Shown here one piece after another: positions 1-6,874 of a DNA stretch of 8,980 nucleotides (the stretch's first letter is position 1; each line of letters begins with the position of its first letter). Origin of the DNA: CAZCBJ01 sp964496705 (GTDB lineage Bacteria; Chloroflexota; Anaerolineae; Anaerolineales; Anaerolineaceae); contig CAZCBJ010000165.1 in the NCBI GenBank assembly GCA_964496705.1, positions 1 to 8,980 of the forward strand, in the 5' to 3' direction. Below the pieces are notes generated by a model that was given only the letters and a program-made list of their open reading frames with translations, had not been told where the DNA came from and did not search any database. A program made the translations under genes and the position numbers.

Positions 1-2
1 TT

Positions 3-647
3 TCAGGCGAAAACGTTGTTAAATACGTTAGTCGTGGCGGTTTAAAGCTCGAAAAGGCACTCCGCGAATTTGGCATTGATTGTAAGGGCCTACTGGCTCT
101 CGATGTGGGCTCTTCAACTGGTGGCTTTACCCACTGCCTTCTGCTCCATGGAGCAAAAAAGGTTTATGCTGTTGATGTTGGAACGCAGCAACTCGACGAA
201 AGCCTTCGCAACCACTCGCAGGTTGTTTCTATTGAGAATAAAAACATTAAGGATTTGAGCACCGAAGAGGTTGATGGCAATAGCTTCAATTTAGTGGTTG
301 CTGACCTTTCGTTTGTTTCCTTGACAAAAGTAATACGCTACTTTATCCCATTTTTAGACCCAACAGGAGTGATTATTGCATTAATAAAACCACAGTTTGA
401 AGTTGGCCTAAGCGCAATAGGGAAAAATGGAATTGTTAAGAACCCCAGGCATCACATTACTGCCATTAAAAATGTAGTTGACGAAGCTGTAAAACATGAA
501 CTATTTGCTAATAAACTCATCTCCTCGCCTTTAATTGAGCGGTTCAAAAACATTGAGTACCTTGTTCTTTTCGGCAGGGTGCAATCAGGATTTGTGGATT
601 TTGCAAAAGTAATTGATGAGGCATTTGCTAGTCAGGCTGGCTCGTAG
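3..647 (+). CDS. tlyA: TlyA-family rRNA (cytidine-2'-O)-methyltransferase, 5' end cut by window
   Basis: S-adenosylmethionine-dependent 2'-O-methyltransferase of the TlyA/hemolysin A family; characterised members methylate C1920 of 23S rRNA, and long forms also C1409 of 16S rRNA. The frame is open from base 3, giving 214 residues to a TAG stop. Visible motifs, in fragment numbering, are the linker YVSRGGLKLEKAL (8-20), the SAM-binding loop LDVGSSTGGFT (33-43), AVDVG after the second strand, ADLSFVSL (near 100-107), and the catalytic KPQFE (129-133). Family members are about 245-270 residues, so only the short N-terminal S4 RNA-binding domain lies outside the window. That missing part is what would tell the two substrate classes apart. 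The GTG at 105 lies inside the SAM motif and cannot be the true start. No neighbour in the window is functionally related. The product is confident. Confidence 0.95.
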   Translation, partial: SGENVVKYVSRGGLKLEKALREFGIDCKGLLALDVGSSTGGFTHCLLLHGAKKVYAVDVGTQQLDESLRNHSQVVSIENKNIKDLSTEEVDGNSFNLVVADLSFVSLTKVIRYFIPFLDPTGVIIALIKPQFEVGLSAIGKNGIVKNPRHHITAIKNVVDEAVKHELFANKLISSPLIERFKNIEYLVLFGRVQSGFVDFAKVIDEAFASQAGS

Positions 648-668
648 GAAGGTTGTTTACCATATGTA

Positions 669-699
669 AATATCATTGCATTTGCATGGCAATGATATT
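669..699 (+). terminator. Hairpin just downstream of tlyA
   Basis: AATATCATTGC (669-679) pairs perfectly with GCAATGATATT (689-699) across a 9-base loop, 21 bases after the tlyA stop. The position suits a transcript end. No T-run follows at once (the nearest is TTTTTT at 711-716) and the stem is AT-rich, so a classical intrinsic terminator is only possible; it could be an RNA-stabilising 3' hairpin instead. Confidence 0.4.
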
Positions 700-1210
700 C
701 TAGTTCAGCGTTTTTTCTTGGGAATCCTTCGTTTAGCAATGCTGGCAGATCGATTAACTGTCGTTTCATGCGTTGTCTGCTTCTTTCTACTTTATCAGGT
801 TTACCAAACAGCCATTGGATGTACCATAAATACAATTGTCTAACAAATCAGCTAATTAACTGAATACTTGCGTATTGCATTCAATGCGTAGACTAAAATA
901 TTTACAAATCTAAGGCTATAACATTAGCCGGACGTAGGAAAAACTCATGGCTTTTCCGCAATATGCCAGGCAAAATATTAAATGCCAATTTCCATTTGTT
1001 GTATGATAATATAGCGTATAAAAAAAGGTTAAAGTAACATATTATTGATCTCCGTATCTTTTTAAAAATTCCCATATAATTTGGTAAGGGTTAAAACACT
1101 CCTGAGCATAGCCAGAAGCATTTTTATGTTGTATANNNNNNNNNNNNNNNNNNNNNNNNNNTTTGGTTCCATATTTTAAACCCTATTTACTAACCTAAAC
1201 CCTAAAAATT
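700..1210. other. Non-coding spacer with assembly gap
   Basis: No convincing gene. Small structures are a near-palindrome CAGCTAATTAACTG (849-862), GCATTCAATGC (877-887), and GGAAAA/TTTTCC (937-942 and 952-957) around a 9-base loop. Positions 1136-1161 are 26 Ns, so the sequence and true length just upstream of the small peptide gene are unknown. The stretch after the gap (1162-1210) is the untranslated leader of that gene. It is rich in A and C and has no Shine-Dalgarno sequence, as is usual for Bacteroidota. Confidence 0.7.
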
Positions 1211-1438
1211 ATGAAGAAAATTATTGCTGTTTTGGTATTTGTTATTGCTTCTGCAACTTCTGCTATTGCCTGCGAATGCTATTTTGAAATGACCCAAGAA
1301 CTAACCTGCTCTGGTGGTTTAAGCGTATCTTCCTATATATACTGTGGAAGTGGCTCTTACTGCTCTAAAGAAGCATTACAAGCTGCGTATTTAGCGGCTG
1401 CGATGCAAATGATGGAGCATGCATCTATGTGCAAATAA
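1211..1438 (+). CDS. Small secreted cysteine-rich protein, unknown function
   Basis: A 75-residue protein that I do not recognise. Residues 1-20 form a clear signal peptide: MKK, a hydrophobic core IIAVLVFVIASATS, and an AIA cleavage motif. The mature chain would be about 55 residues starting CECYFEM. It holds six cysteines (C21, C23, C33, C45, C51, C74), an even number compatible with three disulfides, a Ser/Gly/Tyr-rich middle (about 34-52), and an alanine/methionine-rich, probably helical tail (about 54-73). C21 directly after the cleavage site could suggest a lipoprotein, but position -3 is Ala rather than Leu, so the lipobox is poor. The ATG at 1211 follows an A-rich leader and puts the signal peptide at the N-terminus. 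The gene stands alone with a terminator-like hairpin after it, about 300 bases before a GLPGLI/TonB-receptor-like unit. It could be a secreted peptide handled by that unit, a toxin-like peptide, or an unrelated envelope protein. That it is a real gene is likely; its role is unknown. Confidence 0.75.
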   Translation: MKKIIAVLVFVIASATSAIACECYFEMTQELTCSGGLSVSSYIYCGSGSYCSKEALQAAYLAAAMQMMEHASMCK

Positions 1439-1487
1439 TGAAGCCGTAACTAGTTTTTAAATTGCATAGATTTAATTAGTTCCTTCC

Positions 1488-1533
1488 CCCAATTCTTAAA
1501 TTCATAGGGATTTATGGAATTGGGTGAATTTTT
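1488..1533 (+). terminator. Probable intrinsic terminator of the small peptide gene
   Basis: CCCAATTC (1488-1495) pairs perfectly with GAATTGGG (1517-1524). An inner AAAT/ATTT pairing (1498-1501 with 1510-1513) can extend the stem. It is followed by TGAA and then TTTTT (1529-1533). It begins 50 bases after the stop at 1438 and would separate the peptide transcript from the GLPGLI unit. Confidence 0.55.
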
Positions 1534-1585
1534 GGAAATTAGGTATTTAACAATTTTTATTTTCTACATGAGTAATTTGTTTTTC

Positions 1586-1677
1586 CCCTAATAGACGTTA
1601 ATTTTAGAGTTTCGTATATGAAATCATTAGGGTGTTGTTAACCAAGAAATACTTTGTAAAACTTCATTTCCCTAATA
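1586..1677 (+). promoter_or_regulatory. CCCTAAT / ATTAGGG / CCCTAAT repeat set upstream of the GLPGLI unit
   Basis: CCCTAAT occurs at 1586-1592 and 1670-1676. Its exact inverse ATTAGGG lies midway at 1626-1632. The middle copy can pair with either flank (33-base and 37-base loops), giving two mutually exclusive stems, or the three copies could be protein-binding half-sites. The set lies 61-152 bases before the GTG start at 1738. A weak -7-like match TATTTTTA (1719-1726) follows, but I see no convincing -33 partner. The role is inference. Confidence 0.3.
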
Positions 1678-1737
1678 TGGTTTTGTCAATTACAAAGGTA
1701 ATCAATATTACTGCATCATATTTTTAAATTAATCCCC

Positions 1738-2643
1738 GTGAAAAAATATTTAAGCCTTTGCGTGTTTCTGGTAGCCTTTACTTTTGCCCTTAATCCAATC
1801 AAACAAACCCTTGCTCAGTTCACTGGGACAATAATTTACGAAGGAATATGGCCGTTAACAAAATACAGAATTCTTTGTGGAAGAGGTAAAATGCTTTTTA
1901 ATAATTATCAATCAATTCTTTTACCAGAAAGCAATTATAGGCATCAATACTTCAATAATGCCAAAGGCACAACAATGGAAGACAATGATAATCCAATGTA
2001 TATGGCGGTACATAATGTAAATCATGGCGATACAACTTTGATGGATAATAATTCAACAAGAGATCCATTCAATATTTTAGTTGACTTAAAAGCGAAAAAA
2101 CTTTTTCAAAGAATACAGAATTCTTTTGAAGAAATTGGATTGCCCCTGGATAGTTCGATACTTTTAGAGGAGAGTACAAGCATAATAAACTGGACACTGC
2201 ATTCCGAGCAGAAAATTGTTGGGAAATATATGTGCCAAAAAGCAACTGCCAATTTTAGGGGGCGCGACTATACAGTTTGGTTTGCACCCGAAATACCTGT
2301 AAGTTTTGGCCCATGGAAACTTAATGGACTACCGGGCATAATTCTTGAAGCATCCGATAATAGTAACCATGTCAACTTTCGTGCTATATTTATTGAGGTT
2401 CAAAATAGTACTAGCATTGATGCTATTTCTTTTGAAAAGGATTATGAAATTTATTCTAAGATGCAATATGAAGGTATAAAGTGGAAAAAACATAGAGAAA
2501 TTGAAAAGAAAAGCGCTGAGGCCGGGCAACGTTTACAGGCTAAAGCCCCCCAAGGAATTTTTGTTACCTTTTCTACAATTGTGTCCTTACATGGGATTGA
2601 GTTAGAATATGAGTTTTTACCAACCCCTAAAAAATCAAATTGA
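1738..2643 (+). CDS. GLPGLI family protein (first of tandem pair)
   Basis: Exported 301-residue protein of the GLPGLI family (TIGR01200 type), known only from Bacteroidota and of unknown biochemical function. Residues 1-27 look like a signal peptide (KKY, hydrophobic SLCVFLVAFTFAL, then TLAQF). The family core is at about 158-205: KIVGKYMCQKAT with conserved C166, FRGRDYTVWF, EIPVSFGPWK, then NGLPGIILEA, with the name motif at 197-202. The start is GTG at 1738; the in-frame stop at 1699-1701 leaves no upstream ATG, and GTG places KKY at the head of the signal peptide. It is longer than its downstream paralogue (243 residues), mostly through a longer polar region before the core and a longer tail. 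The TGA stop is one base from the ATG of the next gene, so translation is probably coupled. Family assignment is firm; the function is not known. Confidence 0.9.
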   Translation: MKKYLSLCVFLVAFTFALNPIKQTLAQFTGTIIYEGIWPLTKYRILCGRGKMLFNNYQSILLPESNYRHQYFNNAKGTTMEDNDNPMYMAVHNVNHGDTTLMDNNSTRDPFNILVDLKAKKLFQRIQNSFEEIGLPLDSSILLEESTSIINWTLHSEQKIVGKYMCQKATANFRGRDYTVWFAPEIPVSFGPWKLNGLPGIILEASDNSNHVNFRAIFIEVQNSTSIDAISFEKDYEIYSKMQYEGIKWKKHREIEKKSAEAGQRLQAKAPQGIFVTFSTIVSLHGIELEYEFLPTPKKSN

Positions 2644-2644
2644 T

Positions 2645-3376
2645 ATGAAATTCTTTATCGCATCCTTTTTTATTTTTTTACCTTTTCTTGTGTTATCTCA
2701 GATTTCGGGTGTTGCAACCTACAGCATTACATTTGGTCATAACCACTTAGTTGACAAACAGGCTACATTAAGGTTTAATGGTGGTAATTCTTTCTTTGAA
2801 ACAACAGCAGGGCCCAATAATGCGTTTGCGCTAGTGATTCACGACACTTTGAATAGTTCCCCAAATCGGTTAAAGAATTCAATGGCCAATCATTCGCAGG
2901 TTTACACAAACTTGCACGAGAAAAAATTAGTCACATCCAATGAATTTTTCCTGTCCGAAACAATTTATACTCTTGAGGAGCCAAAAATAATCCTCTGGAA
3001 AGTGCTTTCCGAAACAAAAAAAATTGGAAATTACCTGTGCAATAAAGCAACCGGTCGCTTCAGGGGCAGAGTATACACCGCTTGGTTTACCAAGGAAATT
3101 CCTGTTGAACTGGGCCCCTGGAAATTTAATGGCTTGCCAGGCTTAATTTTGGAGGTTTTGGAGAAAGATAAGCACATTCACATTGTTTTACAAACTATAA
3201 ATTTGCCGCTGGAACAAAGGATTGCTCCTTTGGTAGCAAGTAATTACCTTTCTGTTTCAGAGTACTTGGCAAGGTTTAAAAAAGAGGTACTGGAACTCAC
3301 ACCAGACCATCCCCTAAGGCACAAGCCTTCAGTTAAAACTTACATTGATATTAGCAACTTTACCGAACTTGAATAA
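2645..3376 (+). CDS. GLPGLI family protein (second of tandem pair)
   Basis: Exported 243-residue GLPGLI-family protein of unknown function. The ATG at 2645 was chosen over the in-frame ATG at 2609: it gives a clean signal peptide (MKFF, hydrophobic IASFFIFLPFLVLS, cleavage before QIS) and sits one base after the upstream stop. The core at about 126-171 contains KIGNYLCNKAT with C132, FRGRVYTAWF, EIPVELGPWK and NGLPGLILEV, with the name motif at 163-168. Over the 44-residue core beginning GK/GN I count 30 identities with the upstream gene, so the two are paralogues from a duplication. Outside the core they diverge, which suggests different partners or ligands. The 3' end runs close to, or overlaps, the receptor-like gene that follows. 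Known family context, GLPGLI proteins next to TonB-receptor-like barrels, fits an envelope role. Confidence 0.92.
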   Translation: MKFFIASFFIFLPFLVLSQISGVATYSITFGHNHLVDKQATLRFNGGNSFFETTAGPNNAFALVIHDTLNSSPNRLKNSMANHSQVYTNLHEKKLVTSNEFFLSETIYTLEEPKIILWKVLSETKKIGNYLCNKATGRFRGRVYTAWFTKEIPVELGPWKFNGLPGLILEVLEKDKHIHIVLQTINLPLEQRIAPLVASNYLSVSEYLARFKKEVLELTPDHPLRHKPSVKTYIDISNFTELE

Positions 3377-3392
3377 TCGTTCAATTTGTTTT

Positions 3393-6092
3393 TTGCTCTC
3401 TTGTCAGGGTGTAATTAAGAGAATCTTTTGGTTTATATTGGTTTTATGCTTTTTTTACAACGAAGTTCGGGGTCAAACCAAAATAGTAGGTGAAATAAAA
3501 GATACTCTGGGCATGCCTATTCCATTTGCTCAGGTTCTATTGACCCCAGATGGGGAAACAAATATTGTTGCATTTACCCAGTCGGATAGCCGAGGGGAGT
3601 ATAGCCTTAAGGTTAATAAATGGGGAAACTTTATGCTCGAATATAGGGCTATATCATTCCAAAGCAGAGTTTACCCCGTTACCATTCTCGAGAGCCAGCG
3701 AGAACATGAAATGGTAATTAATCCTATTTTAAACCATCAATCGGTATCAATAAACGAAGTTGTGGTTATGGGCGAGCGGCCCATAACCTTAAAACGCGAC
3801 ACTGTAATTTTTCGCATTTCGTCATTTGCAAAGGGCGACGAGCAGGTAGCCGAGGATATTCTTAAACATCTTCCGGGGATTACAGTTTCCGAAGGTGGTG
3901 GCATATCGTGGCAAGGGAAAGAAGTAGAAAAACTTATGATTGAAGGCGACGATCTGTTTGGCAAGGGTTACCGGTTGGTGTCGCGCAACTTGCCCTCGGG
4001 GATTATTGATAAGGTAGAGGTTTACGAACGTTACTCCCACAACTCATTGCTAAAGGATATTGAGTATAGCAATAGAGTGGCACTTAACCTTACCCTGAAG
4101 GAAGATGTGAGGCTAACCCTTTTCGGGAATGGCTCGGTGGGGTACTCCTCGCACTTAACTCACACCGTAAGTGGTAGTGTAATGTCGGTCGGAAAAAAGA
4201 ATAAATACTATCTGTTTACCAACTCAAACAGCGTTGGGGTAAATCCAACAGGAGACATAAGGCATTTTGTCAATCCTCAAATTGGCGATGAGCAGGATTC
4301 GTATCAGCAATCCATCGTACCCATTAACTACTTAATCAACATAAAGGGATTTGCGCCAAACCTTAGGGAGCAACGAGTTAGGGATAACAATTCCAACATG
4401 CTGTCGGTTAATACCATTATTAAGCCTGCTAAGAAGTTAACCGCCAAGTTAGTTACATTTGGAACCCATGAACTTGATGCTTACTTTAATGAGGGCTACA
4501 TGGAATACCGGCTTGCAAATTCTAACTTTACCAACACCGAGAGCCATAACCTTTTGAACAGGGCTATAAGCGGGTTCGGAAGGATTGATCTTAAGTACGA
4601 TTACTCAAAGAATTCCAATTTGGAATACCAGGGCCAGGTAATGCGACAAATTGGGAAAAGTACGGCAAGACATACCTTCAACCTGGTATCTAATGAAGAG
4701 CTGTTGAGCAATAGCACTACAACAACAAGCCATAGTGCAGTATTTACCCACCGTAAAAATTCTTCCATGGCAATAGTAGCTGTAGGTCAATTTTTCATCG
4801 ATGAGCGGCCCGAAAGGTATTACGTTTCTGCCTTTACACTGGGCGACCTGTTTCAGAATATTTCCGATGGTACTGGGCAGTGGCAATCGGTTAAAAGCAG
4901 CATGAATACAGCAAAAACAGAATTGAAGGCCCTTTTTCGGTTAGGAGAAAAGTATGTTTTTAATGTCCAATCGGGAAGTTTGCTGCAATGGAACAGGTTG
5001 TTTTCACTTTTCACAATTGACCAAAGCAGCGGAGCCTCTGTTACACCACCTTTGGGATACAGCAACAACGTAAGGCTGTTTTGTGCCGACACATACATTG
5101 TCAGCAGCATAACCAGAGTGGTTAAAACCCTATCCCTGAATGCAAAAGTTGGGGCTCATTGGATGCATACCGTAGGTAAGGGTTTTGCAATAAGCCCTTT
5201 TACGCAGAGCCAACCATTAATCGAACCCCAAGTAGGTGGGCAATGGCAGCCCAATAGCAAGAATAAAATTAAAGTTCAGTACATTTACAAAACAAGCCCA
5301 TCGAGTATGGCGGAACTTATGAACGGGTTCGTTTTAACAGGTGCCCGTTCATTTAAAAATGGAATTGGCCAATTTTTACTTCAAAAAGCCCACACCTCGA
5401 TGTTCCGTTACGATTTCGGAAGGGTATCCGATATCTTTCAGATGAATGTATCAACCCTTTACACCACAAGCAAAAAGGCTTTTAGCAGTTTTGTGCAAAT
5501 TACTCCCAGCTATTCCCTTCAATCCATAATGCCCAGTAGCCATAAAGAAATGCTTATAACATCAGCTGCTACCGACTTTTATATCCGATCCTTGAGGAGC
5601 AATTTTAGGGTTAAAGGGAATATAGTCTCGAGCAGGTTTATTAGCAGTATTAATGGTTCGGTTGCAAACATAACATCACAAAACTACAACTATGGCGGGG
5701 AGCTGCGATCGGCCTTTAAAGGTTTTTTTAACTATCACGTTGGGACTAACTGGTCATATTCAAGGTTTATTTCCTCCATAACCACCAGCAACAATAATAA
5801 TTTCCAATTTCTCGATTTGCATTTTAAATTGTCCCCTTCATTCCAGGCAACAATCAATGCTGAGCGCTACTATTTCGATAATATCAGAAACCCCAATAAT
5901 CCTTTGCATTTTATCGATGGAAGTATTACCTACACACATAAACCCAAAAAACTAACTTTTACTGCTATAGCAAACAATTTGCTTAATAATAAGCAGTTTG
6001 GAAATATTTCAATTACTGAGTACAGTGAGATAGGTAGTTTTTATAGAATAGTACCGAGATATATTATGCTTCGTGTTGATTTTCGATTTTAA
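3393..6092 (+). CDS. TonB-receptor-like outer-membrane beta-barrel protein with carboxypeptidase-regulatory-like domain
   Basis: About 899 residues from the TTG at 3393. Hydrophobic signal region (about 8-26: KRIFWFILVLCFFY, then NEVRG before QTK). A carboxypeptidase-regulatory-like beta-sandwich follows at about 29-112 (IVGEIKDTLGMPIPFAQVLL, with DSRGEYSLKV). A plug-like domain at about 120-238 has NEVVVMGERP, LKHLPGITV, GDDLFG and IDKVEVYERY. From about 240 a long barrel region of alternating hydrophobic and polar strands ends in RVDFRF, with the terminal Phe typical of BAM-inserted barrels. It matches the outer-membrane beta-barrel family found beside GLPGLI genes. Family knowledge suggests transport or secretion across the outer membrane; the substrate is unknown. 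The start is uncertain: no in-frame ATG precedes the mature region. TTG at 3345, 3369 or 3393, or ATT at 3414 (which would read IKRIFWF), are the options. 3393 lies 16 bases after the upstream stop and keeps a normal-length signal peptide. Confidence 0.88.
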   Translation: MLSCQGVIKRIFWFILVLCFFYNEVRGQTKIVGEIKDTLGMPIPFAQVLLTPDGETNIVAFTQSDSRGEYSLKVNKWGNFMLEYRAISFQSRVYPVTILESQREHEMVINPILNHQSVSINEVVVMGERPITLKRDTVIFRISSFAKGDEQVAEDILKHLPGITVSEGGGISWQGKEVEKLMIEGDDLFGKGYRLVSRNLPSGIIDKVEVYERYSHNSLLKDIEYSNRVALNLTLKEDVRLTLFGNGSVGYSSHLTHTVSGSVMSVGKKNKYYLFTNSNSVGVNPTGDIRHFVNPQIGDEQDSYQQSIVPINYLINIKGFAPNLREQRVRDNNSNMLSVNTIIKPAKKLTAKLVTFGTHELDAYFNEGYMEYRLANSNFTNTESHNLLNRAISGFGRIDLKYDYSKNSNLEYQGQVMRQIGKSTARHTFNLVSNEELLSNSTTTTSHSAVFTHRKNSSMAIVAVGQFFIDERPERYYVSAFTLGDLFQNISDGTGQWQSVKSSMNTAKTELKALFRLGEKYVFNVQSGSLLQWNRLFSLFTIDQSSGASVTPPLGYSNNVRLFCADTYIVSSITRVVKTLSLNAKVGAHWMHTVGKGFAISPFTQSQPLIEPQVGGQWQPNSKNKIKVQYIYKTSPSSMAELMNGFVLTGARSFKNGIGQFLLQKAHTSMFRYDFGRVSDIFQMNVSTLYTTSKKAFSSFVQITPSYSLQSIMPSSHKEMLITSAATDFYIRSLRSNFRVKGNIVSSRFISSINGSVANITSQNYNYGGELRSAFKGFFNYHVGTNWSYSRFISSITTSNNNNFQFLDLHFKLSPSFQATINAERYYFDNIRNPNNPLHFIDGSITYTHKPKKLTFTAIANNLLNNKQFGNISITEYSEIGSFYRIVPRYIMLRVDFRF

Positions 6093-6556
6093 TATGCAAC
6101 GTAATTGTTCCGTGGGGTAATTTGTATTCGTAGATTTAAGCTGCAAATTACATTATTGCTAAACAATGTTCATCTCAATAATTTTATTGAACTGAATCCA
6201 ATCAAGTTTTTTTGCCCACTTCACGGAAATTCCGTTCTCCAAACTAATCCCCAGTCCCTTTTATCGAGCGTAAAAAAAACTTTTAGTATTTGGCTCTATT
6301 CGAAAAAAACAATAACCCTTAATTGATTTTGCTGGAGCGGTTAACGAGGCGTTTGAGAAACAAGCTTCACTATATAATAAATAAATTTTATAGCCTAAAG
6401 GCTGTGAACAACAAATTCATTTTGCCAAACATGTAATTTCTTCCTTTGGCGATGATTGCACCACCGCTGAATTGTCACAAACAGGTTGTGCTAGAGTTTC
6501 CTCGTTAAGCATAACTAACCGATTGAAGCAAAATCCATGCAGCTTAATTCATACAC
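6093..6556. other. Spacer with inverted repeats, no confident gene
   Basis: I see no gene with a start and protein-like composition on either strand. Structures: GTAATTTG/CAAATTAC (6117-6124 and 6144-6151), soon after the receptor-like stop and without a T-run; the short palindrome ACGGAAATTCCGT (6223-6235); and two inverted arms, GATTTTGCT with TTAACGAGG (6325-6333, 6341-6349) against CCTCGTTAA with AGCAAAATC (6500-6508, 6527-6535). The heptamer CTTAATT abuts the left arm (6318-6324) and recurs at 6543-6549. In the plus frame from 6325 a short tail DFAGAVNEAFEKQAS, ending in a stop, resembles the end of the TlyA protein at the start of this window. Confidence 0.5.
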
Positions 6557-6874
6557 TTAAACCTTAAGTATGTGCAAAGAGTTCTCGGCGAATTCGTAGG
6601 TGGTGATGTTGGTGGTGATAGCTGGGTACAATTCCTGAAACTTTTTGAAGCCGCTACTTTTTTTAGGGCTCCCTCCCATTTTTACTTCGTATGCGTGACC
6701 CGTTTTAAAATCGGCAGAAATAATAAAATCGACCTCCTTCCCATCGGTTGAACGCCAAAACCTGATGTTTTCCGTTTGGTATCTTTCGGCAAGCCTGGTG
6801 AAAACGTAGTTTTCGAGTAAAGCACCGTTATCGCTACGCTGGTCAAATGCTGCAAAACTAAATTCTTGTTGACT
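6557..6874 (-). pseudogene. C-terminal remnant of an AAA-ATPase/DUF4143 protein
   Basis: Reading the minus strand from 6874 down to the TAA at 6557-6559 gives about 105 residues with the signature of the DUF4143 C-terminus. In order: AAFDQRSDNGALLENYVF, ENIRFWRSTDGKEVDFII, then HAYEVKMGG, ending SLHILKV. The D of EVDF and the E and K of YEVK match the PD-(D/E)XK-like core of that domain. There is no start codon at its head: an in-frame TAA lies just upstream (6875-6877), and I found no ATPase domain, Walker A or Walker B in the 480 bases beyond. Intact relatives run to about 370-400 residues, so most of the gene is lost. It is not a fragment of the intact DUF4143 gene at 7358: that is on the other strand and differs at most aligned positions (for example GALWENFLVSERR against GALLENYVFTRLA). 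Confidence 0.85.

Noticed and set aside
632..850. Minus-strand open frame reading WYIQWLFGKPDKVE and further, convergent with tlyA
   Set aside because: It has only a TTG start, overlaps the tlyA stop, contains the post-tlyA hairpin, and matches no family with confidence. The LFGKP stretch faintly recalls Gfo/Idh/MocA-type oxidoreductases, but that is too little to call a remnant.
1180..1206. Telomere-like CCTAAACCCTAAA in the leader of the peptide gene
   Set aside because: Only one and a half copies; the A/C-rich leader composition explains it.
1298..1318. Double-glycine leader in the small peptide (ELTCSGG, residues 30-36)
   Set aside because: The Leu/Glu spacing is off by one from the usual GG-leader pattern and the protein already has a normal signal peptide. 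No C39-peptidase transporter or radical-SAM gene is in the window.
6105..6326. 73-residue plus-strand open frame after the receptor-like gene
   Set aside because: Low-complexity, no domain or export signal, and no Bacteroidota-type promoter nearby; it runs over hairpins and AT-rich spacer.
6338..6510. Integron attC-like ends (GGTTAAC at left, GTTAAGC at right)
   Set aside because: The outer boxes resemble attC R boxes but the left one breaks the RYYYAAC consensus, the inner L boxes are absent, and no integrase is in view. The inverted repeat is reported without this label.
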